The notes: a model not told the origin generated them from the sequence alone. 64,000 nt of DNA from Rubrivivax sp. (GCA_004210455.1 SEFA01000018.1:1-64000); one strand, 5' to 3'. Positions 8,977 through 20,751 are shown, counted from the stretch's first letter. Numbers and translations are program-made.

Positions 8977-11610
8977 ATGACGCAGGGTTCGAACAAGGTC
9001 TATCGGAAAGGCCTGCCGTTCAGCGCCGAAGTGGCCCCGTTGCTGGCTGCCATGCCGTTGCTGGAGGAATACCGCGAGCCGCTGCTGCGGCTGCAGGGCG
9101 CCTGGGACAGCCTCGCGCTGCTGGGACAGATGAGCGGCGCGGCCACCGACATGGCCGACACCCGCACCGCGTTCGAGGCACTGACGGGCCGCCTGCTGGA
9201 CAGCCTGGCGCGCCGGCAGCTGCGGCACGCGGTCGGGCACCTCCAAGGGCGCTCGCAGGTCGCGATCGACATCCTGGTGCGCAACCTCTTCGAGCGGACC
9301 GCCGACGTCGGCTTCCTCGCCAGCGACGGCCCACTGCGCACGTTGCTCCAGGCGGATGCGGCCGGCGAGGTCGACGCCGGCGGCGTCGAGGCCCTGCGCC
9401 GACGCTTTGCCGCCTACGTCGCCAAATACTCGGTCTACGACCAGGTCGTGCTGCTGGCTGCCGATGGTCGCCGGCTGGCGGCATTGGATGAGTCGAGCTG
9501 CGCGGCGGTCGTCGACGATCCACGGCTGCAGGAGGCTTTCGAACCCGGACGCGCCTTCGTCGAAGTGCACGGCCCCACCGGCCTGCTCGGCGGCCGCGGC
9601 GGTCTGATCTACGCGGCGGCGGTGAGTGGTCTGGCCAGCGGCGAGGGCGGTGACGGGACTGCCGGCGGCGCACGCGGGCTGCTGTGCCTGTCCTTCAAGC
9701 TCGAAGACGAGATGCTGGGACTCTTCCGTGCGTTGTGCGCCGGCGTGCCCCGATCGGTGCTGGTGCTCAAGGATGCGCAGGGCCGCGTGCTGCTGACGTC
9801 AGATCCCTGGCAGATCCCGCTGGGCGCGCCGCTGGCGAACGCTGGTGAGGCGCAGGGATGGCGGCTGGACTTCGCCGGTCGCGACTACCTGGCCTGCGAG
9901 AGCGCGGCCAGCGGCTACGAGGGCTACTTCGGACCGGGCTGGCGGGCGCAGATGCTGCAGCCGCTGCAGCACGCCTTCGCGGACGCGCCGCCGGAGCGCC
10001 AGGGCGACCGCGCCCGCGACCTCGACACGCGCGAGCTGTTCGACGACGAGCTGCGCAGCATTCCCGTCGAGGCGCGCCGCATCCAGCGCGAGTTGTCGCG
10101 GTCGTTGTGGAACGGCAAGCTCAAGAGCCGTGCGCACTCCCAGCCGCATGCCCAGCCGGGTGCCCGGACCGGGGAGGGCGGCGCGGCGGCTCCAGGCGGC
10201 AATGCCTTCGCCGTGACGCTGCTCAATGAAGTCGAACGTACCGGTGATCAACTGCGCCAGGTCTTCGAGCGCGCGATCGCCCAGCTCGAGGACGGCGCGC
10301 TGGACGCGGTCTTCGACGGGGCCGGCTTCCGCGCGGAACTGGCGATCTCCATCGTCAACCGCAACCTCTACGAACGCGCCAACGACTGCCGCTGGTGGGC
10401 CCTCGACGCGCGCCTGCAGCGCGCGCTCGCGGCCGGCGATGCCGCCTCGGCGGAATCGGTCCTGGCGAGCATCCATGCGCTCTACACCGTCTATTCGCTG
10501 CTGCTGGTCTTCGACAACGCCGGGCGCGTGGTCGCCGTGTCGGACCCGGCCCAGGCGCATCACGTCGGACGCTCGCTGCAAGGCGACTGGGTGTCGGGCG
10601 CGCTAGGACTGCGCGACGCCGGCCAATATGTGGTGTCGTCGCACGCGCCCTGCGGTCTCTACGGCGAGGACGGGCACGCACCCTGTCTCGTCTACGCGGC
10701 AGGCGTCCCGCATCCGGACGGTGCGGCGATGGCCGGCGGCATCGCGATCGTGTTCGACGGTGCGCCGCAGTTCCGCGCGATGCTCCGCGCGGCGCTGCCG
10801 GATCATGGCGGCGCGGCGGCCTTGCTCGTGACGCGGGCGGGCGAGGTCGTGGCCAGCAGCGACGCGCGCTGGTCGCCGGGCGATCGGCTGCCTTTGCCGC
10901 TGCCCGCGCTGACCGCCCTGCCGGCGGACCAGCACGTGACCGGCGAGCTCGAATTCGACGGCCGCGTCCATGCCTACGGGCTGGCGATGTCGGGGGGCTA
11001 CCGGGAATACCGGCGCCTCACGCCGCCCGACGCGAACGATCTCGCGGCACTCGTGGTGCTGCCGCTCGGCGAGCGTCTGGCCGCGGGCGAGTCGGCTGGC
11101 GCGGGCGCGATGCCCGCGGCCTTCACGCCGACCGCTCCGGCAGGCGCCAAGACCGTCGATGTCGCCAGTTTCCTCGTCGATCACCAGTGGCTGGGCTTGC
11201 CCGCGATGCAGGTCGTCGCGGCGCTGGAGCGCCAGCGCATCACGGCCTGGCCCACGGCCCCGGCGGCCGTGCGCGGCATGCTGGGCTTCGAAGGCCGGAT
11301 GCTGCCGGTGCTGGATCTGGGCCAACTGCTGTTCCACCGCCCGTGCGGCGATGAAGCCGCGTTGATGGTCTGCCAGACCGGCGCCGGCCAGCGCCTGGTG
11401 CTCGCCGTGCAACAGCTCGGGCAGGTCTTCGTCGCCGGCGCCGAGCAGCTGCAGCCCAGCCCGACACGGCCGGGCTGGGCCGCGCAGGCCCAGGTGCACT
11501 TGCTCAAGGGCCAGGGGCCGCAGATGCTGACCCTGCTGGACGGTGACGACCTGTGGCGCCTCGTCAACGGCGTGGTCGAGGCGCAGACGCCCGCATTGAC
11601 CGTCGATTGA
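8977..11610 (+). CDS. Tandem sensor-domain protein with C-terminal CheW domain
   Basis: An 877-residue signalling protein. The ATG at 8977 follows GGGAGGG with 6-base spacing; a TTG at 8962 is less likely. Two homologous units can be read. Unit 1 is about residues 15-320 and unit 2 about 405-690. Each opens with a helical stretch carrying a repeated R/VNLYER or RNLFERTAD motif, then a Cache/PDC-like fold with a YSVYD or YTVYS core. The last 150 residues are CheW-like (GLPAMQVVAAL... GMLGFEGRMLPVLDLGQLL). I see no transmembrane helix, HAMP domain or methyl-accepting coiled coil, so this is not an ordinary chemoreceptor. It probably docks on a CheA-type kinase as a sensory adaptor. No other chemotaxis gene is nearby. 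Confidence 0.75.
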   Translation: MTQGSNKVYRKGLPFSAEVAPLLAAMPLLEEYREPLLRLQGAWDSLALLGQMSGAATDMADTRTAFEALTGRLLDSLARRQLRHAVGHLQGRSQVAIDILVRNLFERTADVGFLASDGPLRTLLQADAAGEVDAGGVEALRRRFAAYVAKYSVYDQVVLLAADGRRLAALDESSCAAVVDDPRLQEAFEPGRAFVEVHGPTGLLGGRGGLIYAAAVSGLASGEGGDGTAGGARGLLCLSFKLEDEMLGLFRALCAGVPRSVLVLKDAQGRVLLTSDPWQIPLGAPLANAGEAQGWRLDFAGRDYLACESAASGYEGYFGPGWRAQMLQPLQHAFADAPPERQGDRARDLDTRELFDDELRSIPVEARRIQRELSRSLWNGKLKSRAHSQPHAQPGARTGEGGAAAPGGNAFAVTLLNEVERTGDQLRQVFERAIAQLEDGALDAVFDGAGFRAELAISIVNRNLYERANDCRWWALDARLQRALAAGDAASAESVLASIHALYTVYSLLLVFDNAGRVVAVSDPAQAHHVGRSLQGDWVSGALGLRDAGQYVVSSHAPCGLYGEDGHAPCLVYAAGVPHPDGAAMAGGIAIVFDGAPQFRAMLRAALPDHGGAAALLVTRAGEVVASSDARWSPGDRLPLPLPALTALPADQHVTGELEFDGRVHAYGLAMSGGYREYRRLTPPDANDLAALVVLPLGERLAAGESAGAGAMPAAFTPTAPAGAKTVDVASFLVDHQWLGLPAMQVVAALERQRITAWPTAPAAVRGMLGFEGRMLPVLDLGQLLFHRPCGDEAALMVCQTGAGQRLVLAVQQLGQVFVAGAEQLQPSPTRPGWAAQAQVHLLKGQGPQMLTLLDGDDLWRLVNGVVEAQTPALTVD

Positions 11611-11619
11611 ACCTCTGGC

Positions 11620-12225
11620 TCAGGCCGCGGTCCGCTCGATCACGGGCGGGCGCGGATGCAGCCGAGCCATCGCGAGCGCATCGACATAGCGACCATCGCG
11701 CAACGCGTACCCGCGCAGCCGTCCCTCGTGCTCGAAGCCGAAGCGCTCGTAGAGCCGGATCGCGCGCGGGTTGTCGGCGAACACGGTGAGTTCGATGCGC
11801 AGCACGCCGAGCCAGTCGTCCGCCTGACGCATCAGCGCGTCCATCAAGGCCGAGCCGACGCCGTGCCCCTGGGCCTCCGGATGCACGCCGATGCCCAGCA
11901 TCATGGCGTGCCGGCGCCGCACCTGAGGTCCGACCGGATGCAGGCCCGCGGACCCCACCAGCCGCTCGCCGTCGAAGGCGAGCAGCTGCAGTTCGCCGCT
12001 GTTCGTGTCGGGCACCTTCGAGAAGCGTTCCTGCCAGAGCAGTTCGGAGGTGTAGGGCAACTGCAGCAGCGACGGCTGAACGCCGGGATGCCCCATCAGT
12101 TCGGCGTGTGCGCGGGCGTCCTCGGGCCGAGGACGGCGCAGCGTGAGGCCGTCGGCGATGCGCACGGCGCGTGGCCCGGGGTCGCGTTCGTCGGGGAGGC
12201 GGGACGGTCTCGTCGAGGTCTGCAT
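11620..12225 (-). CDS. GNAT-family N-acetyltransferase
   Basis: A 201-residue acyl-CoA-dependent N-acetyltransferase of unknown substrate. The GNAT core runs from about residue 25 to 190. Motif A is visible as GIGVHPEAQGHGVGSALM (the Q-x-x-G-x-G pyrophosphate loop), and motif B as NPRAIRLYERFGFEHEG. The open frame extends upstream to 12519, but the ATG at 12225 has an AGGAGA ribosome site 6 bases away and begins the alignable region. It converges on the CheW-domain gene with a 9-base gap. A strong hairpin lies in its 5' leader. Confidence 0.88.
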   Translation of the reverse strand: MQTSTRPSRLPDERDPGPRAVRIADGLTLRRPRPEDARAHAELMGHPGVQPSLLQLPYTSELLWQERFSKVPDTNSGELQLLAFDGERLVGSAGLHPVGPQVRRRHAMMLGIGVHPEAQGHGVGSALMDALMRQADDWLGVLRIELTVFADNPRAIRLYERFGFEHEGRLRGYALRDGRYVDALAMARLHPRPPVIERTAA

Positions 12226-12269
12226 CGGGGTTCTCCTGGTGGGATGGAAGGACCGAGGGCGGAAATGAA

Positions 12270-12296
12270 CAAGGCCCGCGGGTTGCGCGGGCCTTG
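12270..12296 (-). promoter_or_regulatory. Perfect hairpin in the 5' leader of the GNAT gene
   Basis: An 11-bp perfect stem (CAAGGCCCGCG / CGCGGGCCTTG) with a 5-base loop lies 45 bases before the acetyltransferase start. On the minus strand it is followed by GTTCATTT, which makes it look like a terminator inside the leader. It could be an attenuator or the terminator of a short upstream transcript. Nothing else in 12226-12575 is supportable beyond weak open frames. Confidence 0.5.
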
Positions 12297-12575
12297 TCGG
12301 GGGAATTCGGGATCGCTTCGGGACCGTGGGTTTTGGATCCGTGGGGGCGTCTACCGCGTTCGACGCCGTCCCTGGCCGCATGCGCACAGGTGCGCCTGCA
12401 GCGGATGCATGCAGCACATCTGGACATGGCCGGAAGAGCGGATCGCGGGGGACATGCGGACCAGTATCTTGGCGACGCGTTGAAGGCGTCAAGCCCGCCG
12501 TCCGCCACACCAGTGGCAAGGGCGCGACAATGTGCGTTTCCCCATTCCGTCGCGGCCGACGCCGCGCGCCGCTTC

Positions 12576-13073
12576 ATGCCTCGACTGAGTTCCGTCGCTG
12601 CCGTCGCCGACCTCGCCACCGCGGCTCCCGCCGCTGGAGCGCACGCGCGCCCGAAGGGCGAGCCGCAGCCCGCCGAGCGCTTCGCGCTGGCCGTGGACAA
12701 GAGCCCGATCGACGGGCTCGGGGTGTTCGCCGCCGAATCGATTCCGGCGCGGCGCAAGATCGGCGAGATGCGCGGCGAGATCGTGCCGGTGCGCGAGGCC
12801 CGGCGTCGCATCGAAGGGCGGCGCCGCATCCACGTGGTCGAGGTGACGGACAAGACCGCGATCGATGCGACGAAGTCCGATTGCGCGCTGCGCCATGTGA
12901 ACCACAGCTGCGCGCCGAACGCGGTGCTGCGCATCCGGCAGGGCCGGGCCGAGTTCTACGCGATCCGCGACATCGACCCGGGCGAGGAGATCTGCGCCGA
13001 CTATGGCGAGAGCCACCACGAAGGCCGGCTGCGCTGCCGCTGCGGCGCGCCGAACTGCAAGGGCCGGCTCTGA
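12576..13073 (+). CDS. Small SET-domain protein (putative protein-lysine methyltransferase)
   Basis: A protein of about 165 residues, almost all of it a SET domain. Motifs are IDGLGVFAAESI at the N-side, RHVNHSCAPNA (the SAM-binding NHSC-PN pseudoknot), and PGEEICADYGE (the catalytic GEEL-x-x-DY element). A post-SET cysteine cluster CRCGAPNC follows at the C-terminus. SET proteins transfer methyl groups from SAM to lysines; the target here is unknown. The start is uncertain. The ATG at 12576 has no obvious ribosome site, and the frame stays open far upstream, so the first 30-40 residues are provisional. The post-SET zinc cluster resembles eukaryotic-type enzymes. Confidence 0.82.
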   Translation: MPRLSSVAAVADLATAAPAAGAHARPKGEPQPAERFALAVDKSPIDGLGVFAAESIPARRKIGEMRGEIVPVREARRRIEGRRRIHVVEVTDKTAIDATKSDCALRHVNHSCAPNAVLRIRQGRAEFYAIRDIDPGEEICADYGESHHEGRLRCRCGAPNCKGRL

Positions 13074-13159
13074 ATGGGACACGCGGGTGCGAGGCCGGCG
13101 CGAGGCCGGCGTTCGTTCGAGGCGGTTCGCGTCCGCCGGCGATCGGAGTGATCCCTGGA

Positions 13160-13912
13160 TCAGTGCGTCGCGTCCGGATCCGCGGTCAGACCGGAGATCG
13201 CTTCCTTCAGCACGCGCTGCTGCATCCAGAACAGGCGCAGGTCCTGCACCGTGAACAGCATGTCGTCGATCAGCGCGTTCTGGTCGATGCCTTCCGGCTC
13301 TTCGTAGGCGCGCTGGACGTAGTCGGCGCGCGGCGTCGAGTCCTCGGCCAGCGTCACGGCCTCGATCGCTTCGAGCATCGCCTGCAGGTCGTCGGCGCCG
13401 TCGCCGGCGGGCAGCGTCCACGCGTTCGAATCGTCGACCGCCTGCAGGAAGCCCTGCGCCCACATCGCGCCGGGGGCAGGCATGCGCTCCAGCAGCTCGG
13501 CGGTGATCGAGCCTTGTGCCACCAGTTCGGCCTTGGTCTCCTCGTCGAACTCGGAGATCAGGGGCGTCAGGTGCATCTGCTCGGGCGCTTCGAGCAGCGG
13601 CTGCGGCTCGAGGCTGTCGCCGATCTCGTTCCAGCGCACGTGCAGCGCTTCCATGAACGCGTCGGTCAGGTCCTGCTCGTCGAGGCCGGCGGGCCAGTCC
13701 TCGCCGAACAGCGCGTCCATCGCCTGGATCGGCGCGGCGTCGGCGGGGCCGACGCGCAAGGCGGTGAGATAGCCGTCCATCGTGTCCAGCGTGATCGCCG
13801 GCGCATCCGGATCGGCCTGCCCGGCCAGCACGGCCAGCAGCTCGCCGAGGCGCTGCGCGTTCTCGACGTCGATCGCGTCGCCGAAGTCGTCGTCCATCGG
13901 GGTGTCAGTCAT
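13160..13912 (-). CDS. UPF0149 family protein (YgfB/YecA-like)
   Basis: A 250-residue acidic cytoplasmic protein of the UPF0149 family. The family signature is seen early as ITLDTMDGYLTALRVGP (about residues 38-54), then WAQGFLQAVDD in the middle. The function in this family is poorly defined. I see no C-terminal SEC-type zinc motif of the longer YecA proteins. The ATG at 13912 has GGAG 7 bases upstream. It follows alaS on the same strand, but the alaS terminator lies between them, so it probably has its own promoter. Confidence 0.85.
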   Translation of the reverse strand: MTDTPMDDDFGDAIDVENAQRLGELLAVLAGQADPDAPAITLDTMDGYLTALRVGPADAAPIQAMDALFGEDWPAGLDEQDLTDAFMEALHVRWNEIGDSLEPQPLLEAPEQMHLTPLISEFDEETKAELVAQGSITAELLERMPAPGAMWAQGFLQAVDDSNAWTLPAGDGADDLQAMLEAIEAVTLAEDSTPRADYVQRAYEEPEGIDQNALIDDMLFTVQDLRLFWMQQRVLKEAISGLTADPDATH

Positions 13913-13936
13913 GTTTGCTCCAGTGGCTTGAAACGA

Positions 13937-13959
13937 CAAGGGCCCGACCGGGGCCCTTG
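13937..13959 (-). terminator. Rho-independent terminator of alaS
   Basis: A 9-bp perfect stem (CAAGGGCCC / GGGCCCTTG) with a 5-base loop is followed on the minus strand by TCGTTTC. It lies 77 bases after the alaS stop and just before the UPF0149 gene. Confidence 0.75.
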
Positions 13960-14035
13960 AAGAGGTGGTTCGTCGGAACTCCGGGGCGGACGGTTCGATC
14001 GCCGCCCGGTGTCCGGAGTTTGTTCGAGTGATGTG

Positions 14036-16663
<2,628 letters not shown>

Positions 16664-16835
16664 GCCTGTCCTTTGCTTGATGGGCCTGGCGGGTCGGGTG
16701 TGGCGGGTCGCTGTGGCGCAGCACATGCTGCGACATGAATCAGTTTGTGTCTTCGCGGGTGCGTGGTTTGCCGCTCTCCCTGCCGCCGTGGGCGGTGGAA
16801 TGGCGGGTCCGGCACCTGATTTCGCGAAGCTTTCG

Positions 16836-16871
16836 ATTATAGGAGCCGGGGCCGTTGACACGGTGTTGACA
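16836..16871. promoter_or_regulatory. Divergent alaS/gabD promoter region
   Basis: On the minus strand a perfect TATAAT (16841-16836) could be the alaS -10, although no good -35 sits 17 bases before it. On the plus strand two TTGACA hexamers (16855-16860 and 16866-16871) precede gabD. The best downstream -10-like match, TAGGAT at 16893, is 21 bases from the second one. Assignment is tentative. Confidence 0.35.
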
Positions 16872-16922
16872 TGGCGGTTACGCCGCCGCCGCTAGGATGC
16901 CGGCCTTCCACGGAGAAACGAC

Positions 16923-18410
16923 ATGGCGACCCTCGACCCCAAGACCTCCCCGCTGGCGCAGCTCAAGGACCCCAGCCTGCTGAAGACCGACGCGCTGATC
17001 AACGGCGAGTGGGTGGGCGGCTCGAGCCGTTTCGACGTGGTCGATCCGGCGACCGGCGTGCTGCTGACGCACGTGGCGAACCTGGGCGCGTCCGAGGCCG
17101 ACGCGGCGGTGACGGCCGCAAATGCCGCCTGGCCAGCGTGGCGGGCGAAGACGGCCAAGGAGCGGTCCTCGATCCTGATGCGCTGGTACCACCTGCTGAT
17201 CCAGCACGCGGACGATCTGGCGCGCATCCTGACGGCGGAGCAGGGCAAGCCGCTGGCCGAGGCGCGCGGCGAGATCGTCTACGGCGCGAGCTTCGTGGAG
17301 TGGTTCGCCGAGGAATGCAAGCGCGTGCGCGGCGAGATCGTGCCCAGCACCGACGCGACCAAGCGCTACATGGTGATCAAGCAGCCGGTGGGCGTGTGCG
17401 CGGCCATCACGCCGTGGAACTTCCCGCTGGCGATGATCACGCGCAAGGTGGCGCCGGCGCTGGCGGCCGGCTGCCCGGTCGTGATCAAGCCGGCGGAGCA
17501 GACGCCGCTGACCGCGCTGGCCGCGGCGGAGCTGGCGCAGCGCGCCGGCATGCCGGCGGGCGTGCTGAACGTGATCACCGGCGACGGCGAACAGTCGATC
17601 GCCATCGGCAAGGTACTGTGCGAGAGCGATGTCGTGCGGCACCTGTCGTTCACCGGATCGACGGAGGTCGGCCGGATCCTGATGGCGCAATGCGCGCCGA
17701 CGATCAAGAAGCTCTCGCTGGAGCTGGGCGGCAACGCGCCGTTCCTGGTCTTCGACGACGCGGACATCGACAGCGCCGTCGAAGGCGCGATCGCCAGCAA
17801 GTACCGCAACGCGGGCCAGACCTGCGTGTGCGCGAACCGCCTGTACGTGCAGGCGGGGGTGTACGACGCGTTCGTGGCGAAGCTGGCCGAGAAGGTCGGC
17901 GGCCTGAAGGTCGGCAACGGCTTCGAGCCCGGCGTGACGCAGGGCCCGCTGATCGAGGATACAGCGATCGAGAAGGTCGAGCGCCACGTCGCCGACGCGG
18001 TGGAGAAGGGCGCGAAGGTGCTGGTCGGCGGCGCGCGGCTGCACGACCGCTTCTTCCAGCCGACGGTGCTGTCGGAGGCGACCGCCGACATGCTGTGCGC
18101 GCGCGAGGAGACCTTCGGCCCGGTGGCGCCGGTGTTCCGCTTCGGCACGGAGGCCGAAGGCGTCGCGCTGGCCAACGCCACGGAATTCGGCCTGGCGAGC
18201 TACTTCTACGCCCGCGACATCGGCCGGATCACGCGCGTGTCCGAGGGCCTGGAGTACGGCATGGTCGGGATCAACACCGGCCTGATCTCGACGGCGGAGG
18301 TGCCGTTCGGCGGCGTGAAGCAGTCCGGCCTGGGGCGCGAGGGCGGCCACCAGGGCATCGACGAATACGTCGAGACGAAGTACCTGTGCGTGGGCGACGT
18401 GAACAAGTGA
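16923..18410 (+). CDS. gabD: NADP-dependent succinate-semialdehyde dehydrogenase
   Basis: Oxidises succinate semialdehyde to succinate, the last step of GABA catabolism into the TCA cycle. It has 495 aa, typical for GabD. Aldehyde dehydrogenase motifs are PWNFPLAMITRK, FTGSTEVGR (cofactor loop), the general base Glu267 in LELGGNAP and the nucleophile Cys301 in NAGQTCVCANR. The ATG is preceded by CGGAGAAACG. No gabT or GABA permease is next to it, so related semialdehydes (for example glutarate semialdehyde) cannot be excluded as substrates. Confidence 0.93.
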   Translation: MATLDPKTSPLAQLKDPSLLKTDALINGEWVGGSSRFDVVDPATGVLLTHVANLGASEADAAVTAANAAWPAWRAKTAKERSSILMRWYHLLIQHADDLARILTAEQGKPLAEARGEIVYGASFVEWFAEECKRVRGEIVPSTDATKRYMVIKQPVGVCAAITPWNFPLAMITRKVAPALAAGCPVVIKPAEQTPLTALAAAELAQRAGMPAGVLNVITGDGEQSIAIGKVLCESDVVRHLSFTGSTEVGRILMAQCAPTIKKLSLELGGNAPFLVFDDADIDSAVEGAIASKYRNAGQTCVCANRLYVQAGVYDAFVAKLAEKVGGLKVGNGFEPGVTQGPLIEDTAIEKVERHVADAVEKGAKVLVGGARLHDRFFQPTVLSEATADMLCAREETFGPVAPVFRFGTEAEGVALANATEFGLASYFYARDIGRITRVSEGLEYGMVGINTGLISTAEVPFGGVKQSGLGREGGHQGIDEYVETKYLCVGDVNK

Positions 18411-18473
18411 TCGCCGCGTGACGCCATCCGGCTGCGCCCGCGCGGTGCGGGCGGCTCGGAGGGCCTGGACGGG

Positions 18474-19370
18474 TCAGGCCGCGAGCGTCGCCATCTCGAC
18501 GGCGAGGTAGTCGAGGAAGCAGGTGATGCGCGAGGCCAGCGCGGTGTTGCGGTAGTAGACCGCATGTACCGGTTGCCGCGTGTCGACGGTGTGTGTCGCG
18601 AGGACCTGCACCAGCGTCCCGTCCGCGCGGTCCCGCGCGGTCATGAAGTCGGACAGCGCCACGACGCCTTGGTCGGCCAGGGCCAATTGCCGCAGTGTCT
18701 CGCCGGAGGACGCGCGCACCGCCGCCTCGATCGGATAGCCCTCGCCGCCGGACCAGCGAAGGGGCCAGGTGTTGAGGCTCTCGGGTGCGGTGAAGCCGAG
18801 CAGCGAATGATTCGCGAGCGCCTCGACCTTCGTCGGTCGCCCGTGCGCGGCGAGGTACGCGGGACTCGCGAGCACCCGCAGGCGGAAACTGCCAAGCGGC
18901 CGCGCATGCAGCGTCGAGTCGGCGAGCGTGCCGATGCGCAGCGCCACGTCGGTGCGCTGCTCCAGCAGATCGATGATCTGGTCGCTGCTGTTGAGTTCGA
19001 GCTCGATCTGCGGATAGCGTTCGCGGAAACCGCCGATCAACGGCACTAGCACGTGCAGCATGAACGGCGAGGCCGCGTTCACGCGCAACCGCCCGGCGGG
19101 CTGGTCGCGGCGCAGCGCGAGTTGCTCCTCGGCGTCCTCGACCGCGGCGAGCACGCTGCGGGCGCGGGCAAGGAAGAACTGACCTTCCTCGGTGAGTTCC
19201 AGGCGCCGGGTGGAGCGACGCATCAAGGTCGTGCCGAGCTTGTGTTCGAGCCGGCTCAGCGACCGGCTGACGGCGGAGACCGTCTGCCCCAGATGTTCCG
19301 CCGCCGCGCTGATCGATCCCGCATCGACGATGGCGGCCAGCACGGCGAGTTCATCGAGGGAGCTTTTCAT
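18474..19370 (-). CDS. LysR-family transcriptional regulator
   Basis: A 298-residue LysR regulator. The winged helix-turn-helix is at about residues 5-62 (AAEHLGQTVSAVSRSLSRLEHKLG), followed by the effector domain that starts with LRVNAASPFMLHVLVPLI. I chose the ATG at 19370, which gives the usual LysR length and has AAGAAG upstream; an ATG six codons earlier is possible. It is divergent from an MFS exporter with a 126-base shared intergenic region, so it probably controls that gene and the following aldo/keto reductase. The effector is unknown. Confidence 0.9.
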   Translation of the reverse strand: MKSSLDELAVLAAIVDAGSISAAAEHLGQTVSAVSRSLSRLEHKLGTTLMRRSTRRLELTEEGQFFLARARSVLAAVEDAEEQLALRRDQPAGRLRVNAASPFMLHVLVPLIGGFRERYPQIELELNSSDQIIDLLEQRTDVALRIGTLADSTLHARPLGSFRLRVLASPAYLAAHGRPTKVEALANHSLLGFTAPESLNTWPLRWSGGEGYPIEAAVRASSGETLRQLALADQGVVALSDFMTARDRADGTLVQVLATHTVDTRQPVHAVYYRNTALASRITCFLDYLAVEMATLAA

Positions 19371-19496
19371 GGCGCTTCTTGCGTTCATTGCGTTTGATGC
19401 AAGAATATTTTGGCCAATCGAGGCTTTTTCTGCAAACCGAGAGCGGGAACACTGGTGGCCATTCCTCCACCTTCCTCGCTTCGCAGGAGCCTCAAC

Positions 19497-20705
19497 ATGC
19501 CGATCGCCTTGTGGGCGCTGACCGTCAGCGCCTTTGCCATCGGGACCACGGAATTCGTCATCGTGGGCCTGATCCCGACCATGGCCGCCGACCTCGGCGT
19601 CAGCCTGCCGTCCGCGGGCCTGCTGGTCTCGCTCTACGCCTTGGGCGTCGCCGTCGGCGCGCCCGTCCTCACCGCGCTCTCCGGCCGCTGGCCGCGCAAG
19701 CAGCTGCTGCTCGCGCTGATGCTGCTGTTCACCGCGGGCAACCTGCTTGCATGGCTGGCGCCCGGCTACGGCGCGCTCGTCGTGGCGCGCGTGCTGACCG
19801 GCCTCGCGCACGGCGTGTTCTTCTCGATCGGTTCGACGATCGCCACCAGCCTCGTTCCGCGTGAGAAGGCGGCCAGCGCCATCGCGACGATGTTCTCGGG
19901 TCTCACCGTCGCGCTGGTCACCGGCGTGCCGCTGGGCACCTTCGTCGGCCAGCACTTCGGCTGGCGCGCGACCTTCCTGGCCGTGGCCGCGCTCGGCCTG
20001 ATCGCCTTCGTCGCCAGCCTGGTCTTCGTGCCGCGCAAGCTCGCCCAACCCGCGCCGGCCAGCCTGCGGTATCAACTGGAGCCGCTGCGTCAGCCACGCC
20101 TGCTGCTCGTCTACGCCATGACGGCCGTCGGTTACGGCGGTTCCTTCATCGCCTTCACCTACCTCGCGCCCATCCTCCAGCAGATCAGCGGCATCTCCGC
20201 CAATGGCGTCAGCCTCGTGCTGCTGGTGTACGGCATCTCCGTCGCGGTCGGCAACCTCTGGGGCGGCAAGCTCGCGGACAAGCGCGGTCCGATCGGCGCG
20301 CTCAAGCTGATCTTCCTCGGGCTCGCCGCCGTGCTGTTCGTGCTGAGCGTCACCGCGCACTCGCCGATCGCCGCCGTGCTGACCGTGCTCGCCTGGGGCG
20401 CCTTCGCCTTCGGCAACGTGCCCGGCCTGCAGGTCTACATCGTGCGCCAGGCGGAGGCCCACGCGCCCAAGGCGGTCGACGTCGCCTCGGGCCTGAACAT
20501 CGCGGCGTTCAATCTCGGCATCGCCGGTGGCGCCTGGGGCGGCGGCCTGATCGTCGAGCATCTCGGGCTGATCCACACGCCCTGGATCGGCGCCATCGTC
20601 GTGCTCGGCGCCTTCGCGCTCACCGTGCTGGCGGGGCGGCTCGACCGCCGCTTCCCCCTGCCGGCGCGCGCCGCCGGCGCCGCGCCGATCGCCGTGGGTC
20701 ATTGA
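19497..20705 (+). CDS. MFS efflux transporter (AraJ/YdhP-like)
   Basis: A 402-residue inner-membrane major facilitator with about 12 hydrophobic helices. It opens with the AraJ-subfamily pattern FAIGTTEFVIVGLIPTMAADL. The loop 2-3 motif reads ALSGRWPRKQ. The family exports drugs, arabinose-type sugars or metabolites; the substrate is not predictable. AGGAG precedes the ATG. It is divergent from a LysR gene and followed 46 bases later by an aldo/keto reductase, a common pair in which the reductase and exporter share an inducer. A second AraJ-type exporter lies at 24600. Confidence 0.88.
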   Translation: MPIALWALTVSAFAIGTTEFVIVGLIPTMAADLGVSLPSAGLLVSLYALGVAVGAPVLTALSGRWPRKQLLLALMLLFTAGNLLAWLAPGYGALVVARVLTGLAHGVFFSIGSTIATSLVPREKAASAIATMFSGLTVALVTGVPLGTFVGQHFGWRATFLAVAALGLIAFVASLVFVPRKLAQPAPASLRYQLEPLRQPRLLLVYAMTAVGYGGSFIAFTYLAPILQQISGISANGVSLVLLVYGISVAVGNLWGGKLADKRGPIGALKLIFLGLAAVLFVLSVTAHSPIAAVLTVLAWGAFAFGNVPGLQVYIVRQAEAHAPKAVDVASGLNIAAFNLGIAGGAWGGGLIVEHLGLIHTPWIGAIVVLGAFALTVLAGRLDRRFPLPARAAGAAPIAVGH

Positions 20706-20751
20706 GCGCGCACGATCCCGATATCCCTCCGACCACTTCCTGGAGTTCCCC

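Noticed and set aside
13090-13125. GCGAGGCCGGC duplicated motif after the SET gene as a terminator
   Set aside because: The possible GCCGGC stem is only 6 bp and has no T-tract, so it is not supportable.
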